Assembly (NCBI GenBank): GCA_915275065.1
Contig: CAJZGD010000020.1
Coordinates: 1-16,663 of the forward strand
Origin: an uncultured Corynebacterium sp.
GTDB lineage: Bacteria; Actinomycetota; Actinomycetes; Mycobacteriales; Mycobacteriaceae
Direction of reading: 5' to 3'
Length of the DNA stretch: 16,663 nucleotides
The position numbers and the translations under genes were made by a program. The notes under the pieces are model-generated. The model made no database searches and was not told where the DNA came from. It worked only from the letters and a program-made list of their open reading frames with translations. This document shows, piece by piece, positions 7,923-14,590 of this stretch (the stretch's first letter is position 1; the number at the start of each line of letters is the position of its first letter).

Positions 7923-8666
7923 ATGTCAACCATGGCATCAAAACTTTTAGCGCATGGCGCGCATGTGACTAGCGTCGATAATAAGCTTGGCGAATTATTG
8001 TGGTTGAGCCCGGTTGCGAAACTTGATGGGCCGGGGGCGATTCGTGGCGGTGTGCCGATTATTGGGCCGTGGTTTGCGGCGCTCACCGGCCAGGAGCCGA
8101 AGCATGGGTGGGCCCGGGTGTCGCAGTGGCAGCTTATCGACGACGCTACCGCGCGGATGACGAAGGACGGTCTGGCACTTCAGGTGGTTGTGGTGGATCA
8201 TGCGACTGGTTTCACCATGACGTATAGTGCCCGGAATGTGGGTGATGAGCCTAGGAAGATCCAGTTGGCGTTCCACCCGTATTTCCGGGTTGCCGATGTG
8301 GAGCAGGTGACGGTGTCTGGGGTGGATGGCGCCGATGTGTATGACGCGGTCACGAAGACGCATGTGACCCAGCAGGGGGATGTGACGTTTACGAGTGGTG
8401 AGTATGACCGCATTACTCGGGGCGGGGATTATGAGTATGTGATTTCCGACCCGGGGTTGCGGCGTCGCATTATTGTGAGTTCGTCGGCGGCGGATAGTGT
8501 GGTGGTGTGGAACCCGGGCGAGAACACTATTGCCGATATTGGTGACGAGTGGCGGCATTTTGTGTGTGTGGAGCCGGCACTGTTGGGTGAGGATTATCAG
8601 GGGGTGGTAGTTGAGCCTGGGGAGAATCGTACGATTTCGTTGACGGTGCAGGCGGAAGCGTTTTAG
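7923..8666 (+). CDS. Glucose-6-phosphate 1-epimerase-like protein (YeaD family)
   Basis: This 247-residue protein has the hallmarks of the D-hexose-6-phosphate mutarotase branch of the aldose-1-epimerase superfamily, cytoplasmic enzymes that interconvert alpha and beta anomers of glucose-6-phosphate: HGAHVTSV, LLWLSPVAKLDGPGAIRGGVP, HPYFRV and VVWNPGENTIADIGDEW followed by CVEPAL. The beta-sandwich domain is complete. The start is uncertain. An ATG at 7899 is possible but has only pyrimidine-rich sequence upstream and adds MGWGFDGK, unlike the family; ATG at 7923 (chosen, preceded by GATGGAAA) or at 7932 are better. It lies 55 bases after trhO on the same strand with no terminator between them, so they may be cotranscribed. 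Its TAG overlaps the TAA of the convergent dehydrogenase gene. Confidence 0.85.
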   Translation: MSTMASKLLAHGAHVTSVDNKLGELLWLSPVAKLDGPGAIRGGVPIIGPWFAALTGQEPKHGWARVSQWQLIDDATARMTKDGLALQVVVVDHATGFTMTYSARNVGDEPRKIQLAFHPYFRVADVEQVTVSGVDGADVYDAVTKTHVTQQGDVTFTSGEYDRITRGGDYEYVISDPGLRRRIIVSSSAADSVVVWNPGENTIADIGDEWRHFVCVEPALLGEDYQGVVVEPGENRTISLTVQAEAF

Positions 8667-9712
8667 GGGGTGAGCATGACCTTAAGGGCGGTGCGGGAGT
8701 CCATTGCCTGGTAGGCGTCGGCTACTTGTTCGAGTGGTAGGGTGAGGTCGAAGACTTTGCCGGGGTTGATTTTGCCGGAGAGCACGTCGGCGATTCCTGC
8801 TTCGAGGTAGTTGCGGACTGGTGCGGGGCCGCCTGCTAGGCGGGCGTTTTTGCCGAAGAGGGAGCCGAATCCGATGGGTGCTTCTTCGTATTGGGGGACC
8901 CCAACCCGGGAGATGATGCCGCCGGGGCGGACCACGCCTACCGCTTGGTCGTAGGCGGGCATGTGGCCTACGGCTTCGAGGACCACGTGGGAGCCGTAGC
9001 CGCCGGTGAGTTCCATGACTTGGGTGATGCCGGCTTCGCCGCGGTCGGCTACTACGTCGGTGGCTCCGAATTCGCGGCCCAGGTCGGTGCGGTCTTTGTG
9101 CCGGCCCATGAGGATGATGCGTTCGGCGCCGAGGGATTTGGCGGCGAGTACTGCGGAGAGGCCGACGGCGCCGTCGCCGATGACGGTGACGATTTTGCCG
9201 GGTGTGACTTCGCCCATGTGGGCGGCGTGGTAGCCGGTGAGGTAGACGTCGGAAAGCGTGAGCAGGGAGGCGAGTAGTTCGTCGCTGGCGGTGTCGGGGT
9301 TGATGTCGGGGACTTTCACCATGGAGCCGTTGGCGAGGGGGATGCGGGCGTATTGGGCCTGGAGTCCGCCGGGGTCGGGTTGGCCGTAGAAGCCGCCGTG
9401 GATGCAGGAGGTGTGCATGCCTTCTTGGCAGTAGACGCAGGTGTTGTCTTGGTAGGCGAAGGGGACGATGACGAAGTCGCCGGGCCGGACGGTGGTGACG
9501 TCGCTGCCGACTTCTTCCACGACGGCGATGAGTTCGTGGCCCATGGGGTTGCCGGCGTCGTCGTGGGGCATGTTGTGGTAGGGGTGCAGGTCGGAGCCGC
9601 ACACGCAGGCGCGGACTGTGCGCACGATGGCGTCGGTGGGGTGTTTGATAGTGGGTTCGGGAACGTCGGCGATGCGCACATCACCGGCACCGAACATGAG
9701 GGTGGCTTTCAT
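8663..9712 (-). CDS. Zinc-dependent alcohol dehydrogenase (MDR family)
   Basis: This 349-residue medium-chain dehydrogenase/reductase oxidises or reduces an alcohol/aldehyde pair with NAD(P). Catalytic zinc ligands are visible as CGSD (C38, D41) and GHE (H59, E60). The structural zinc lobe reads D89-x2-C92-x2-C95-x7-C103: the first of the usual four cysteines is Asp, as in several actinobacterial members. The dinucleotide fold follows (VTVIGDGAVGLSAVLAAKSLGA). The C-terminus is complete. The start chosen gives MKATLMFGAGDV and has AAAGG seven bases upstream; starts at 9727 and 9754 are open but would place that site inside the gene. The substrate cannot be read from sequence. It converges on the epimerase gene with overlapping stops and lies 67 bases after the membrane-protein gene on the same strand, so read-through from that operon is possible. 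Confidence 0.9.
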   Translation of the reverse strand: MKATLMFGAGDVRIADVPEPTIKHPTDAIVRTVRACVCGSDLHPYHNMPHDDAGNPMGHELIAVVEEVGSDVTTVRPGDFVIVPFAYQDNTCVYCQEGMHTSCIHGGFYGQPDPGGLQAQYARIPLANGSMVKVPDINPDTASDELLASLLTLSDVYLTGYHAAHMGEVTPGKIVTVIGDGAVGLSAVLAAKSLGAERIILMGRHKDRTDLGREFGATDVVADRGEAGITQVMELTGGYGSHVVLEAVGHMPAYDQAVGVVRPGGIISRVGVPQYEEAPIGFGSLFGKNARLAGGPAPVRNYLEAGIADVLSGKINPGKVFDLTLPLEQVADAYQAMDSRTALKVMLTP

Positions 9713-9766
9713 TGGTGGACCTTTCATTGATAAGAAAGCACACCATGCTACCACAAGCCAATAATG

Positions 9767-9779
9767 TAGGTTTCACCTA
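9767..9779. repeat. 13-bp palindrome upstream of the dehydrogenase gene
   Basis: TAGGT-TTC-ACCTA is a perfect 5+3+5 inverted repeat in the 67-base gap between the dehydrogenase start and the upstream membrane-protein stop. It could be an operator for the dehydrogenase gene; no regulator is assigned, and arms this short may be chance. Confidence 0.3.
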
Positions 9780-10259
9780 TTAATGATGCACTAGTGCCAT
9801 TTGGAACGTCGTGGTCATCCACATCATGGCAAAGGGGATGACAAACCAAAACGTACCCATCCACGGCCGCCACCTGGTGTACGACACCAATTTGCGATAC
9901 ATCATAATCGCCGTACCGAACATACTGGCGATAGGAATCATGCTGGTGGCAAACGGCCACCAAATCTCCGACTGCCGCGAACAAAACCACGTGGCCGTCC
10001 CAGCCTCGCAATACTCCCCACCCTGCATCCGGGCCACCATCGCTAATAACCCGGCAACTATCAACGTCACCACTGGCGTGAGCACCGCCCACAATATAGC
10101 CTGACGAGTGGAACGCCGATTCGCCTGCGCCACTACCAACGGGTCCGGGGCATCCGCCAGCTCATCAAAATCACGCGGCGCCGGCCGCATCATATTGGTG
10201 AAATCAGCGTCGGTAATAAGGTCATTCTCTGGGTGGTCGAGATACGATTGATTCAACAT
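9780..10259 (-). CDS. Three-TM membrane protein, unknown function
   Basis: This 159-residue protein is not one I recognise by name. Its first ~55 residues are polar and acidic, with no signal peptide. Three hydrophobic segments follow: AILWAVLTPVVTLIVAGLLA, then one in WPFATSMIPIASMFGTAIMM and one in FWFVIPFAMMWMTTTFQMAL. Between the first two is an outside loop with two cysteines (YCEAGTATWFC) that could form a disulfide. The start is supported by AAGGGAA four bases before the ATG; this site overlaps the end of the SDR gene, whose stop lies nine bases upstream, so the two genes form an operon from the SDR promoter. Function unknown. Confidence 0.8.
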   Translation of the reverse strand: MLNQSYLDHPENDLITDADFTNMMRPAPRDFDELADAPDPLVVAQANRRSTRQAILWAVLTPVVTLIVAGLLAMVARMQGGEYCEAGTATWFCSRQSEIWWPFATSMIPIASMFGTAIMMYRKLVSYTRWRPWMGTFWFVIPFAMMWMTTTFQMALVHH

Positions 10260-10268
10260 GGGTTCCCT

Positions 10269-10934
10269 TTACAACAACGGGGGCAAGGCAGGGCGAACAA
10301 CAACATCAGTAAGGCTTGCATCACGTGGCGTCTCTAGCGCATCCCCCACAACCCGGGCAACGGTATTCGGATCAAGATACTCATCCGGGACATACGGCAA
10401 CCCCTCCTGAGCCCGAATCGCCCGCTGCATATCCGTAGCAATCCGACCGGGAAAAACACTGGTCACCCGAATCTCCGGCTCCTCGGCCCGCAACGCATCA
10501 CACCACCCTCGCGCCGCATGTTTGCTGGCACTATAGGCACTCCACCCGCCCGCGGCCTGCCTGCCCGCCCCCGAATTGAGATACACCACCGTCCCCCGCG
10601 CAGCCCGCAACGCCGGCAATAACCGTTGCGTCAACTCCACCGGCGCCAAATAATTCACCGCCATGTGCTGCGCCGCAACCTCCCGCGACTGGCCCCGCCC
10701 AACGCTCGCAATCCCAGCACAATGCACCAGTGCATCAAGCTTATCGACGCTCGGGGCGGCGTCGTCAAGCGGAACCAAAAAATCCGCCTGCCACCACGTC
10801 AATCGCGAATGCTGAAGATCGGCCGGGGCAGTACGGTACTGGGCAAACACCCGATAACCCCGATCAAGTAATAACCTTGTGACCGACAGGCCCACGCCAC
10901 GGCTAGCACCGGTGACAACTGCGTGGGGGATCAT
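10269..10934 (-). CDS. Short-chain dehydrogenase/reductase (SDR)
   Basis: This 221-residue classical SDR has the cofactor motif TGASRGVG (residues 8-15), the NAG-like segment HCAGIAS, N94, catalytic S121 in LNSGAG and the YxxxK pair Y134/K138 in YSASK. At ~220 residues it is slightly shorter than the usual 250 but complete; VFPGRIATDMQ after the active site is typical. The arginine in the glycine motif suggests NADPH, but that is inference, and the substrate is unknown. The frame is open back to a TTG at 10973, yet the ATG used here begins the family's first beta strand and lies six bases after a consensus TATAAT, so the transcript is probably leaderless. It is the first gene of an operon with the downstream membrane protein. 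Confidence 0.88.
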   Translation of the reverse strand: MIPHAVVTGASRGVGLSVTRLLLDRGYRVFAQYRTAPADLQHSRLTWWQADFLVPLDDAAPSVDKLDALVHCAGIASVGRGQSREVAAQHMAVNYLAPVELTQRLLPALRAARGTVVYLNSGAGRQAAGGWSAYSASKHAARGWCDALRAEEPEIRVTSVFPGRIATDMQRAIRAQEGLPYVPDEYLDPNTVARVVGDALETPRDASLTDVVVRPALPPLL

Positions 10935-10940
10935 ACCCGA

Positions 10941-10946
10941 ATTATA
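10941..10946 (-). promoter_or_regulatory. Consensus -10 box for leaderless SDR transcript
   Basis: On the minus strand TATAAT is followed by six bases and the ATG of the SDR gene, leaving no room for a ribosome binding site. No strong -35 box is seen at 17-18 bases. Confidence 0.7.
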
Positions 10947-10984
10947 ACGATCAACAAGGGAAAATAGAATCAAACTAAAGTATC

Positions 10985-11024
10985 AAAAAAGCGCCATTGG
11001 GTAAACCTATATACCCTGGCGCTT
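10985..11024 (-). terminator. Intrinsic terminator of the MarR gene
   Basis: Read on the minus strand, AAGCGCCA/TGGCGCTT (8 bp) plus GGGTA/TACCC (5 bp) form a stem with a two-base bulge and an eight-base loop. A run of six T overlaps and follows the stem. It begins about 12 bases after the MarR stop codon. Confidence 0.9.
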
Positions 11025-11036
11025 GTAGAAACGTCA

Positions 11037-11555
11037 CTAGTTATTGTCGAGAGTGCCGTCCAAAATCGCTTGAACATTGGAGCGGCGAGATGCCTTTTCG
11101 AACGCTTTAAGTGCTTCTTCGGTGTCATAGGCTTCTGATAGTTCATTGATCAAATCGGCCAGTTTGGTGATATCGCCCAGCTTCTCCTCCGGCAAAGCTG
11201 CCAGCATATTTGCTAGATAGGCGGTGCGTTCATTACCAACCCGCTCCAACTCGGACTTACCAAACGGCGTCAACTGCACCTTAACACCACGACGGTCAGT
11301 CTCCTCCCGAATCCGCTCAATCATGCCGCGGTCCTCTAACTGGTGCAAAGCATTCGATGCCGTAGGCATACGAATCCCCTCAGCCTTAGCGATCTGGCTG
11401 ATACGCGCCGGGCCCTCATTATCGAGCCGGCTCAAAATCGTTAATTGTGGGCCCGTAAGATCGGACGTTTCCGCTAGTCGGAAATATAATACGTACAACT
11501 TGGTTAGGGCGGGGCGAATCCGCGCCGCTAACTCTCGATGTGCTTGTGATGTCAT
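11037..11555 (-). CDS. malR: MarR-family transcriptional regulator (likely MalR)
   Basis: This 172-residue DNA-binding protein has the MarR winged helix-turn-helix fold: N-terminal dimerisation helices, the recognition region ISQIAKAEGIRMPTASNALHQLEDRGMI, then the wing EETDRRGVKVQLT and C-terminal dimerisation helices. MarR proteins are homodimeric repressors often released by small ligands. Position next to DUF5318 and the class A PBP gene matches cg3315 (MalR) of C. glutamicum, a MarR regulator linked to cell-envelope remodelling and the malic enzyme gene; this ortholog assignment is from recalled synteny. The ATG used is seven bases after a TAGAAT -10 box; an ATG at 11564 is in frame but overlaps that box. 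A perfect palindrome lies immediately upstream of the -10, suggesting autoregulation. It ends at its own terminator. Confidence 0.85.
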   Translation of the reverse strand: MTSQAHRELAARIRPALTKLYVLYFRLAETSDLTGPQLTILSRLDNEGPARISQIAKAEGIRMPTASNALHQLEDRGMIERIREETDRRGVKVQLTPFGKSELERVGNERTAYLANMLAALPEEKLGDITKLADLINELSEAYDTEEALKAFEKASRRSNVQAILDGTLDNN

Positions 11556-11562
11556 GAGACAC

Positions 11563-11568
11563 ATTCTA
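11563..11568 (-). promoter_or_regulatory. -10 box for leaderless marR/malR transcript
   Basis: TAGAAT on the minus strand is followed by seven bases and the ATG at 11555. A TTGACA sits only six bases upstream, too close for a -35 box; it belongs to the palindrome. Confidence 0.6.
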
Positions 11569-11570
11569 TC

Positions 11571-11586
11571 GGTTTGTCAACAAACC
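11571..11586. promoter_or_regulatory. Perfect 16-bp palindrome, candidate MarR operator
   Basis: GGTTTGT-CA-ACAAACC is a perfect inverted repeat with 7-bp arms and a two-base centre. Its near edge is two bases upstream of the -10 box of the regulator gene, so a bound dimer would block RNA polymerase. Size and symmetry suit a MarR dimer site. The distance to the DUF5318 -10 box (about 175 bases) makes direct control of that gene less obvious. Confidence 0.6.
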
Positions 11587-11759
11587 TACCGCCCGAGATG
11601 TCGGAAACCCCGAAAATCTTTGATTTTATGATTGATTCCAAGGTATTTTATAAACCTTTAATAGGCTGCATTATTACAGTAATGTCAGAAGAATCTTTGG
11701 TTCAGATGGGGGTAATTTTCCCTTTTGTGGTAAAGATTAGGAGTATGCATCAATGACGC

Positions 11760-11765
11760 TACACT
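11760..11765 (+). promoter_or_regulatory. -10 box for leaderless DUF5318 transcript
   Basis: TACACT fits TANNNT and lies seven bases before GTG at 11773. The 190-base gap back to the MarR gene is AT-rich and also holds ATTAC-A-GTAAT, an 11-bp palindrome at 11673-11683. Confidence 0.45.
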
Positions 11766-11772
11766 GTATGGG

Positions 11773-12150
11773 GTGGTGGAATTTCAAGGTCAAATTTCAC
11801 ACCGGTTTGCCCGGGCTAAAACCCTCGCCGCTTGGCGGGCTAACAAGGTGAAACAAGATACTATTTGCGATGCTGATTTCTTGCTTCTAGCTGCGGCTAA
11901 GTTTCATGGAGTTCCGGCATCTGCGCCCTGTCCTATCTGTAACAAAACCAACCTTCGGGAGGTGCTGTGGGTTTATGGCGACGAATTAAAACGAGCGGCG
12001 GGCAGTGCTCGATCACTTACAGAAATTGAACAATTTGCAGCCGCCGGATTAACCTTCACCGTTCACCAAGTTGAGGTGTGCACGAACTGTAAATGGAATT
12101 ATTTACTCATGACTGCAATTGCAGCTCCTTCTTATAAAAGTGATACTTAA
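11773..12150 (+). CDS. DUF5318 zinc-ribbon-like protein
   Basis: This small 125-residue cytoplasmic protein has two cysteine pairs, CPIC (C53, C56) and CTNC (C103, C106), that would form one zinc ribbon. Conserved features typical of actinobacterial DUF5318 include the basic N-terminal helix, CDADFLLLAAAKFHG, LWVYGD and the ending VEVCTNCKWNYL. Its function is unknown. The gene lies between the MarR regulator (divergent) and the class A PBP gene (same strand, 134 bases downstream), as remembered for C. glutamicum, which suggests an envelope-related role. Two consecutive GTG codons could serve as start; the first is seven bases after a -10-like hexamer. The 134-base gap to the PBP gene has no T-tailed terminator, so cotranscription is possible. 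Confidence 0.85.
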   Translation: MVEFQGQISHRFARAKTLAAWRANKVKQDTICDADFLLLAAAKFHGVPASAPCPICNKTNLREVLWVYGDELKRAAGSARSLTEIEQFAAAGLTFTVHQVEVCTNCKWNYLLMTAIAAPSYKSDT

Positions 12151-12284
12151 CACATAAAGCCCCTGAGTGGTGATTATGCTAACACACGGGGTTAAAACCA
12201 TCTCGAACGGGAGTGTGACCACGCTAGAGAACATACTAAAGTCATAGGTTAATCAAGGCTGCTTAACATTGAGGAAGAACTGTC

Positions 12285-14516
12285 GTGACAAACAAACGCA
12301 ACACTCGCAAACCCGTGGGCGCGCGGCCTAGTCGACCCCGCAATAAAAAGCGGCCCACCAGCAAGAAGAAAAACCGCAATAAATGGCTAAAAATTGGTGT
12401 CATCAGCACTATACTCGTCATGTTCTTAAGCCCATTTCTCCTTTTTATGGTTGCTTATCTCATGGCGGATGTGCCGAAGCCCAGTGAGCTACAGAACAAG
12501 CAGATCTCCCATATTTATGCCAGCGATTCAACCACCGAATTGGCCCGTATCGTTCCAGCCGATGGTAACCGCCAAGAAGTGCCCTTCGAACAAATACCCG
12601 AAGTGGTGCAGCACGCCGTGTTGGCCGCCGAGGACCGGCAGTTTTACACCAATAGTGGTTTCTCCTTCACCGGGTTTGGCCGTGCTATATTAGGCCAGCT
12701 GACCGGCAATTCCTCCGCCGGTGGTGGTTCGACTATCACCCAGCAATATGTGAAGAAAACCTTAGTGGGTGACGAGTCTTCCTTTAAGCGCAAGGCCAAA
12801 GAATTAGTATATTCCGTGAAAATGGCCAACGAGTGGAGCAAAGAAGAAGTGCTCGGCGCCTACCTCAATACCATTTACTTCGGCCGCAACGCCTACGGCA
12901 TCGACGCCGCCGCCCGCGCCTACTTCGGTGTCCCCGTGCAGGAACTCAACGCCAGCCAGGCAGCCGTGTTGGCGGCCTGCATCCAACGGCCCAGCCAGCT
13001 TGATCCCCGAAACAACTTCGCCGAGGCCGAGGAGCGCTGGCGGTATGTGCTCGACGGCATGGCCGAAGAAGGTTGGCTCAGCCCCTCCGACCGGGCCTCT
13101 CAAACCTACCCCGAAACCATCGACCCGGCCGCCGCCCCCGAACAGGCCCCCGAAGTTTCCGGGCCCAATGGGCTCATTAAAAACCAGGTGATCGCCGAGC
13201 TGGGCAACCTTGGCATCGACGAAAGCGAAGTCCAAACCCGGGGCCTGAAGGTCACCACCACCATCGACATGAAAGCCCAAAACACTACTGTCGAAATGGT
13301 CAATGCTGAGCTGGCCAAACAGCGGGAAAACGTGCGGATGGCCGCGGTTTCGGTGGAACCAAAAACTGGGGCCGTCCGCGCCTACTTCGGCGGTAACGAC
13401 GGCAACGGGTGGGACTACGCCAACGCTCCCCTGCAAACCGGCTCCACCTTCAAAATCTTCACCCTGGCAGCCGCGGTATCCCAAGGCATACCCACCAGCC
13501 AGGTGGTTTCCGACGCCAGCTACCAACTCCCCAACACCGTGGTGCCCGGCGGCGGGTGCCGGGGCGGCTGCACCATCAAGGAAGCCCTCAAACAATCCCT
13601 CAACACCCCATTCCTCCGGCTGCAGGGGCAACTAGCCCACACCACCCAAGACACGGCCGACATGGCCCACGCCCTCGGCGTCGCAAAGTCCCTGCCCGGT
13701 ATTGAAAAAACCCTCACCGAAAACGGGGCAGCCCCCTTCGAAGGCATCACCCTGGGCCAATACCAATCTCGGCCCCTCGACATGGCCCATGCCCTGGCAA
13801 CCCTCGCTAACCTGGGGGTTTACCATGATGCGCACTTCGTGGAACGAGTGGAAGCCGCGGACGGGCAAGTCCTCTACCAGTTCGATGCCGGCGCGGGCGA
13901 GCGTCGTCTCGCGAAAAAGGTAGCCACCAACGTGCTCGAAGCCATGGCCCCCATCGCCGGGTGGTCCGGCGGCAATAACCTTGCCGGCCGCACCTCCGCA
14001 GCGAAAACCGGCACCACCCAGCTGGGCGACACCGGCCAAAACAAAGACGCCTGGATGATCGGCGCCACCCCGCAGCTCGCCACCGCGGTGTGGGCCGGCA
14101 CCGACAGCGGCGAAGCGTTGATTAGCCAATACGGCGCCAATATTTATGGCGCCAACCTGCCCGCAACCGTGTGGAAAAACATCATGGACGGCGCGTTAGA
14201 GGGACAACCAGCCGAAACCTTCCCACCCGCGGAATCCCTGGGCTTCACCAGCAGCGGCGGTGCTATCGGGCCGGTGGTTGCGCAACCACAGTCGGTGCCG
14301 ACCCAGCAGGCACCCGTCGTGACAAACACACCGGACACCAACACCGGACGGCAGGAAACCATCGAAATTCCTGGGCTGCCGGACATCACCCTGCCGGGGA
14401 ATGTGACCAATAACGTGCCCAACAACATGCCTGGCACCATGCCGGGGAATCTCCAAGATTTACAGCAACAATTAGAGAGCCCCCGAGGAGGGCAGAACAC
14501 CACCCAAAATCAATGA
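12285..14516 (+). CDS. mrcB: Class A penicillin-binding protein (GT51 transglycosylase/transpeptidase)
   Basis: This 743-residue bifunctional peptidoglycan synthase polymerises lipid II and cross-links stem peptides outside the membrane. A very basic cytoplasmic tail (residues 1-33) precedes one membrane anchor (about 35-60). The GT51 domain contains EDRQF (catalytic E116), GGSTITQQYVKK and RKAKE (second catalytic Glu), then LNTIYFGRNAYGIDAA. The transpeptidase domain has STFK (S387 nucleophile, K390), SLN (S438-N440) and KTGTT (K574). The last ~90 residues are Pro/Gln/Asn-rich. The GTG start has GAGGAAG seven bases upstream. By gene order it is the counterpart of PBP1b (cg3313) of C. glutamicum, recalled rather than searched; the fold and function are certain, the paralog assignment less so. 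Confidence 0.93.
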   Translation: MTNKRNTRKPVGARPSRPRNKKRPTSKKKNRNKWLKIGVISTILVMFLSPFLLFMVAYLMADVPKPSELQNKQISHIYASDSTTELARIVPADGNRQEVPFEQIPEVVQHAVLAAEDRQFYTNSGFSFTGFGRAILGQLTGNSSAGGGSTITQQYVKKTLVGDESSFKRKAKELVYSVKMANEWSKEEVLGAYLNTIYFGRNAYGIDAAARAYFGVPVQELNASQAAVLAACIQRPSQLDPRNNFAEAEERWRYVLDGMAEEGWLSPSDRASQTYPETIDPAAAPEQAPEVSGPNGLIKNQVIAELGNLGIDESEVQTRGLKVTTTIDMKAQNTTVEMVNAELAKQRENVRMAAVSVEPKTGAVRAYFGGNDGNGWDYANAPLQTGSTFKIFTLAAAVSQGIPTSQVVSDASYQLPNTVVPGGGCRGGCTIKEALKQSLNTPFLRLQGQLAHTTQDTADMAHALGVAKSLPGIEKTLTENGAAPFEGITLGQYQSRPLDMAHALATLANLGVYHDAHFVERVEAADGQVLYQFDAGAGERRLAKKVATNVLEAMAPIAGWSGGNNLAGRTSAAKTGTTQLGDTGQNKDAWMIGATPQLATAVWAGTDSGEALISQYGANIYGANLPATVWKNIMDGALEGQPAETFPPAESLGFTSSGGAIGPVVAQPQSVPTQQAPVVTNTPDTNTGRQETIEIPGLPDITLPGNVTNNVPNNMPGTMPGNLQDLQQQLESPRGGQNTTQNQ

Positions 14517-14532
14517 GATTGAAGAATAATGA

Positions 14533-14557
14533 GGCGGTTATGGCGAGCGTAACCGCC
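14533..14557 (+). other. Hairpin after the PBP gene
   Basis: GGCGGTTA/TAACCGCC form a perfect 8-bp stem with a nine-base loop, 16 bases after the PBP stop. No T-run follows, so intrinsic termination is doubtful; it may act as an mRNA 3'-end stabiliser or partial terminator before the next promoter. Confidence 0.5.
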
Positions 14558-14576
14558 CAACGGGGTAAAACTGCGC

Positions 14577-14582
14577 TACGCT
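14577..14582 (+). promoter_or_regulatory. -10 box for leaderless GT87 transcript
   Basis: TACGCT fits TANNNT and is eight bases before ATG 14591, which lacks a ribosome binding site. No convincing -35 box is seen. Confidence 0.45.
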
Positions 14583-14590
14583 AAAGCGCG

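Noticed and set aside
11575..11580. TTGACA on the minus strand, considered as a -35 box of the MarR gene.
   Set aside because: It is only six bases from the TAGAAT -10 box and is part of the perfect palindrome.
12160..12196. A possible hairpin (CCCC...GGGG) between DUF5318 and the PBP gene as a terminator.
   Set aside because: The stem is interrupted, the loop is long and no T-run follows.
12804..13631. A 275-codon open frame on the minus strand opposite the PBP gene.
   Set aside because: It lies opposite the GT51 and transpeptidase motifs and is Gly/Val-rich low-complexity sequence, typical of antisense of GC-rich coding DNA.
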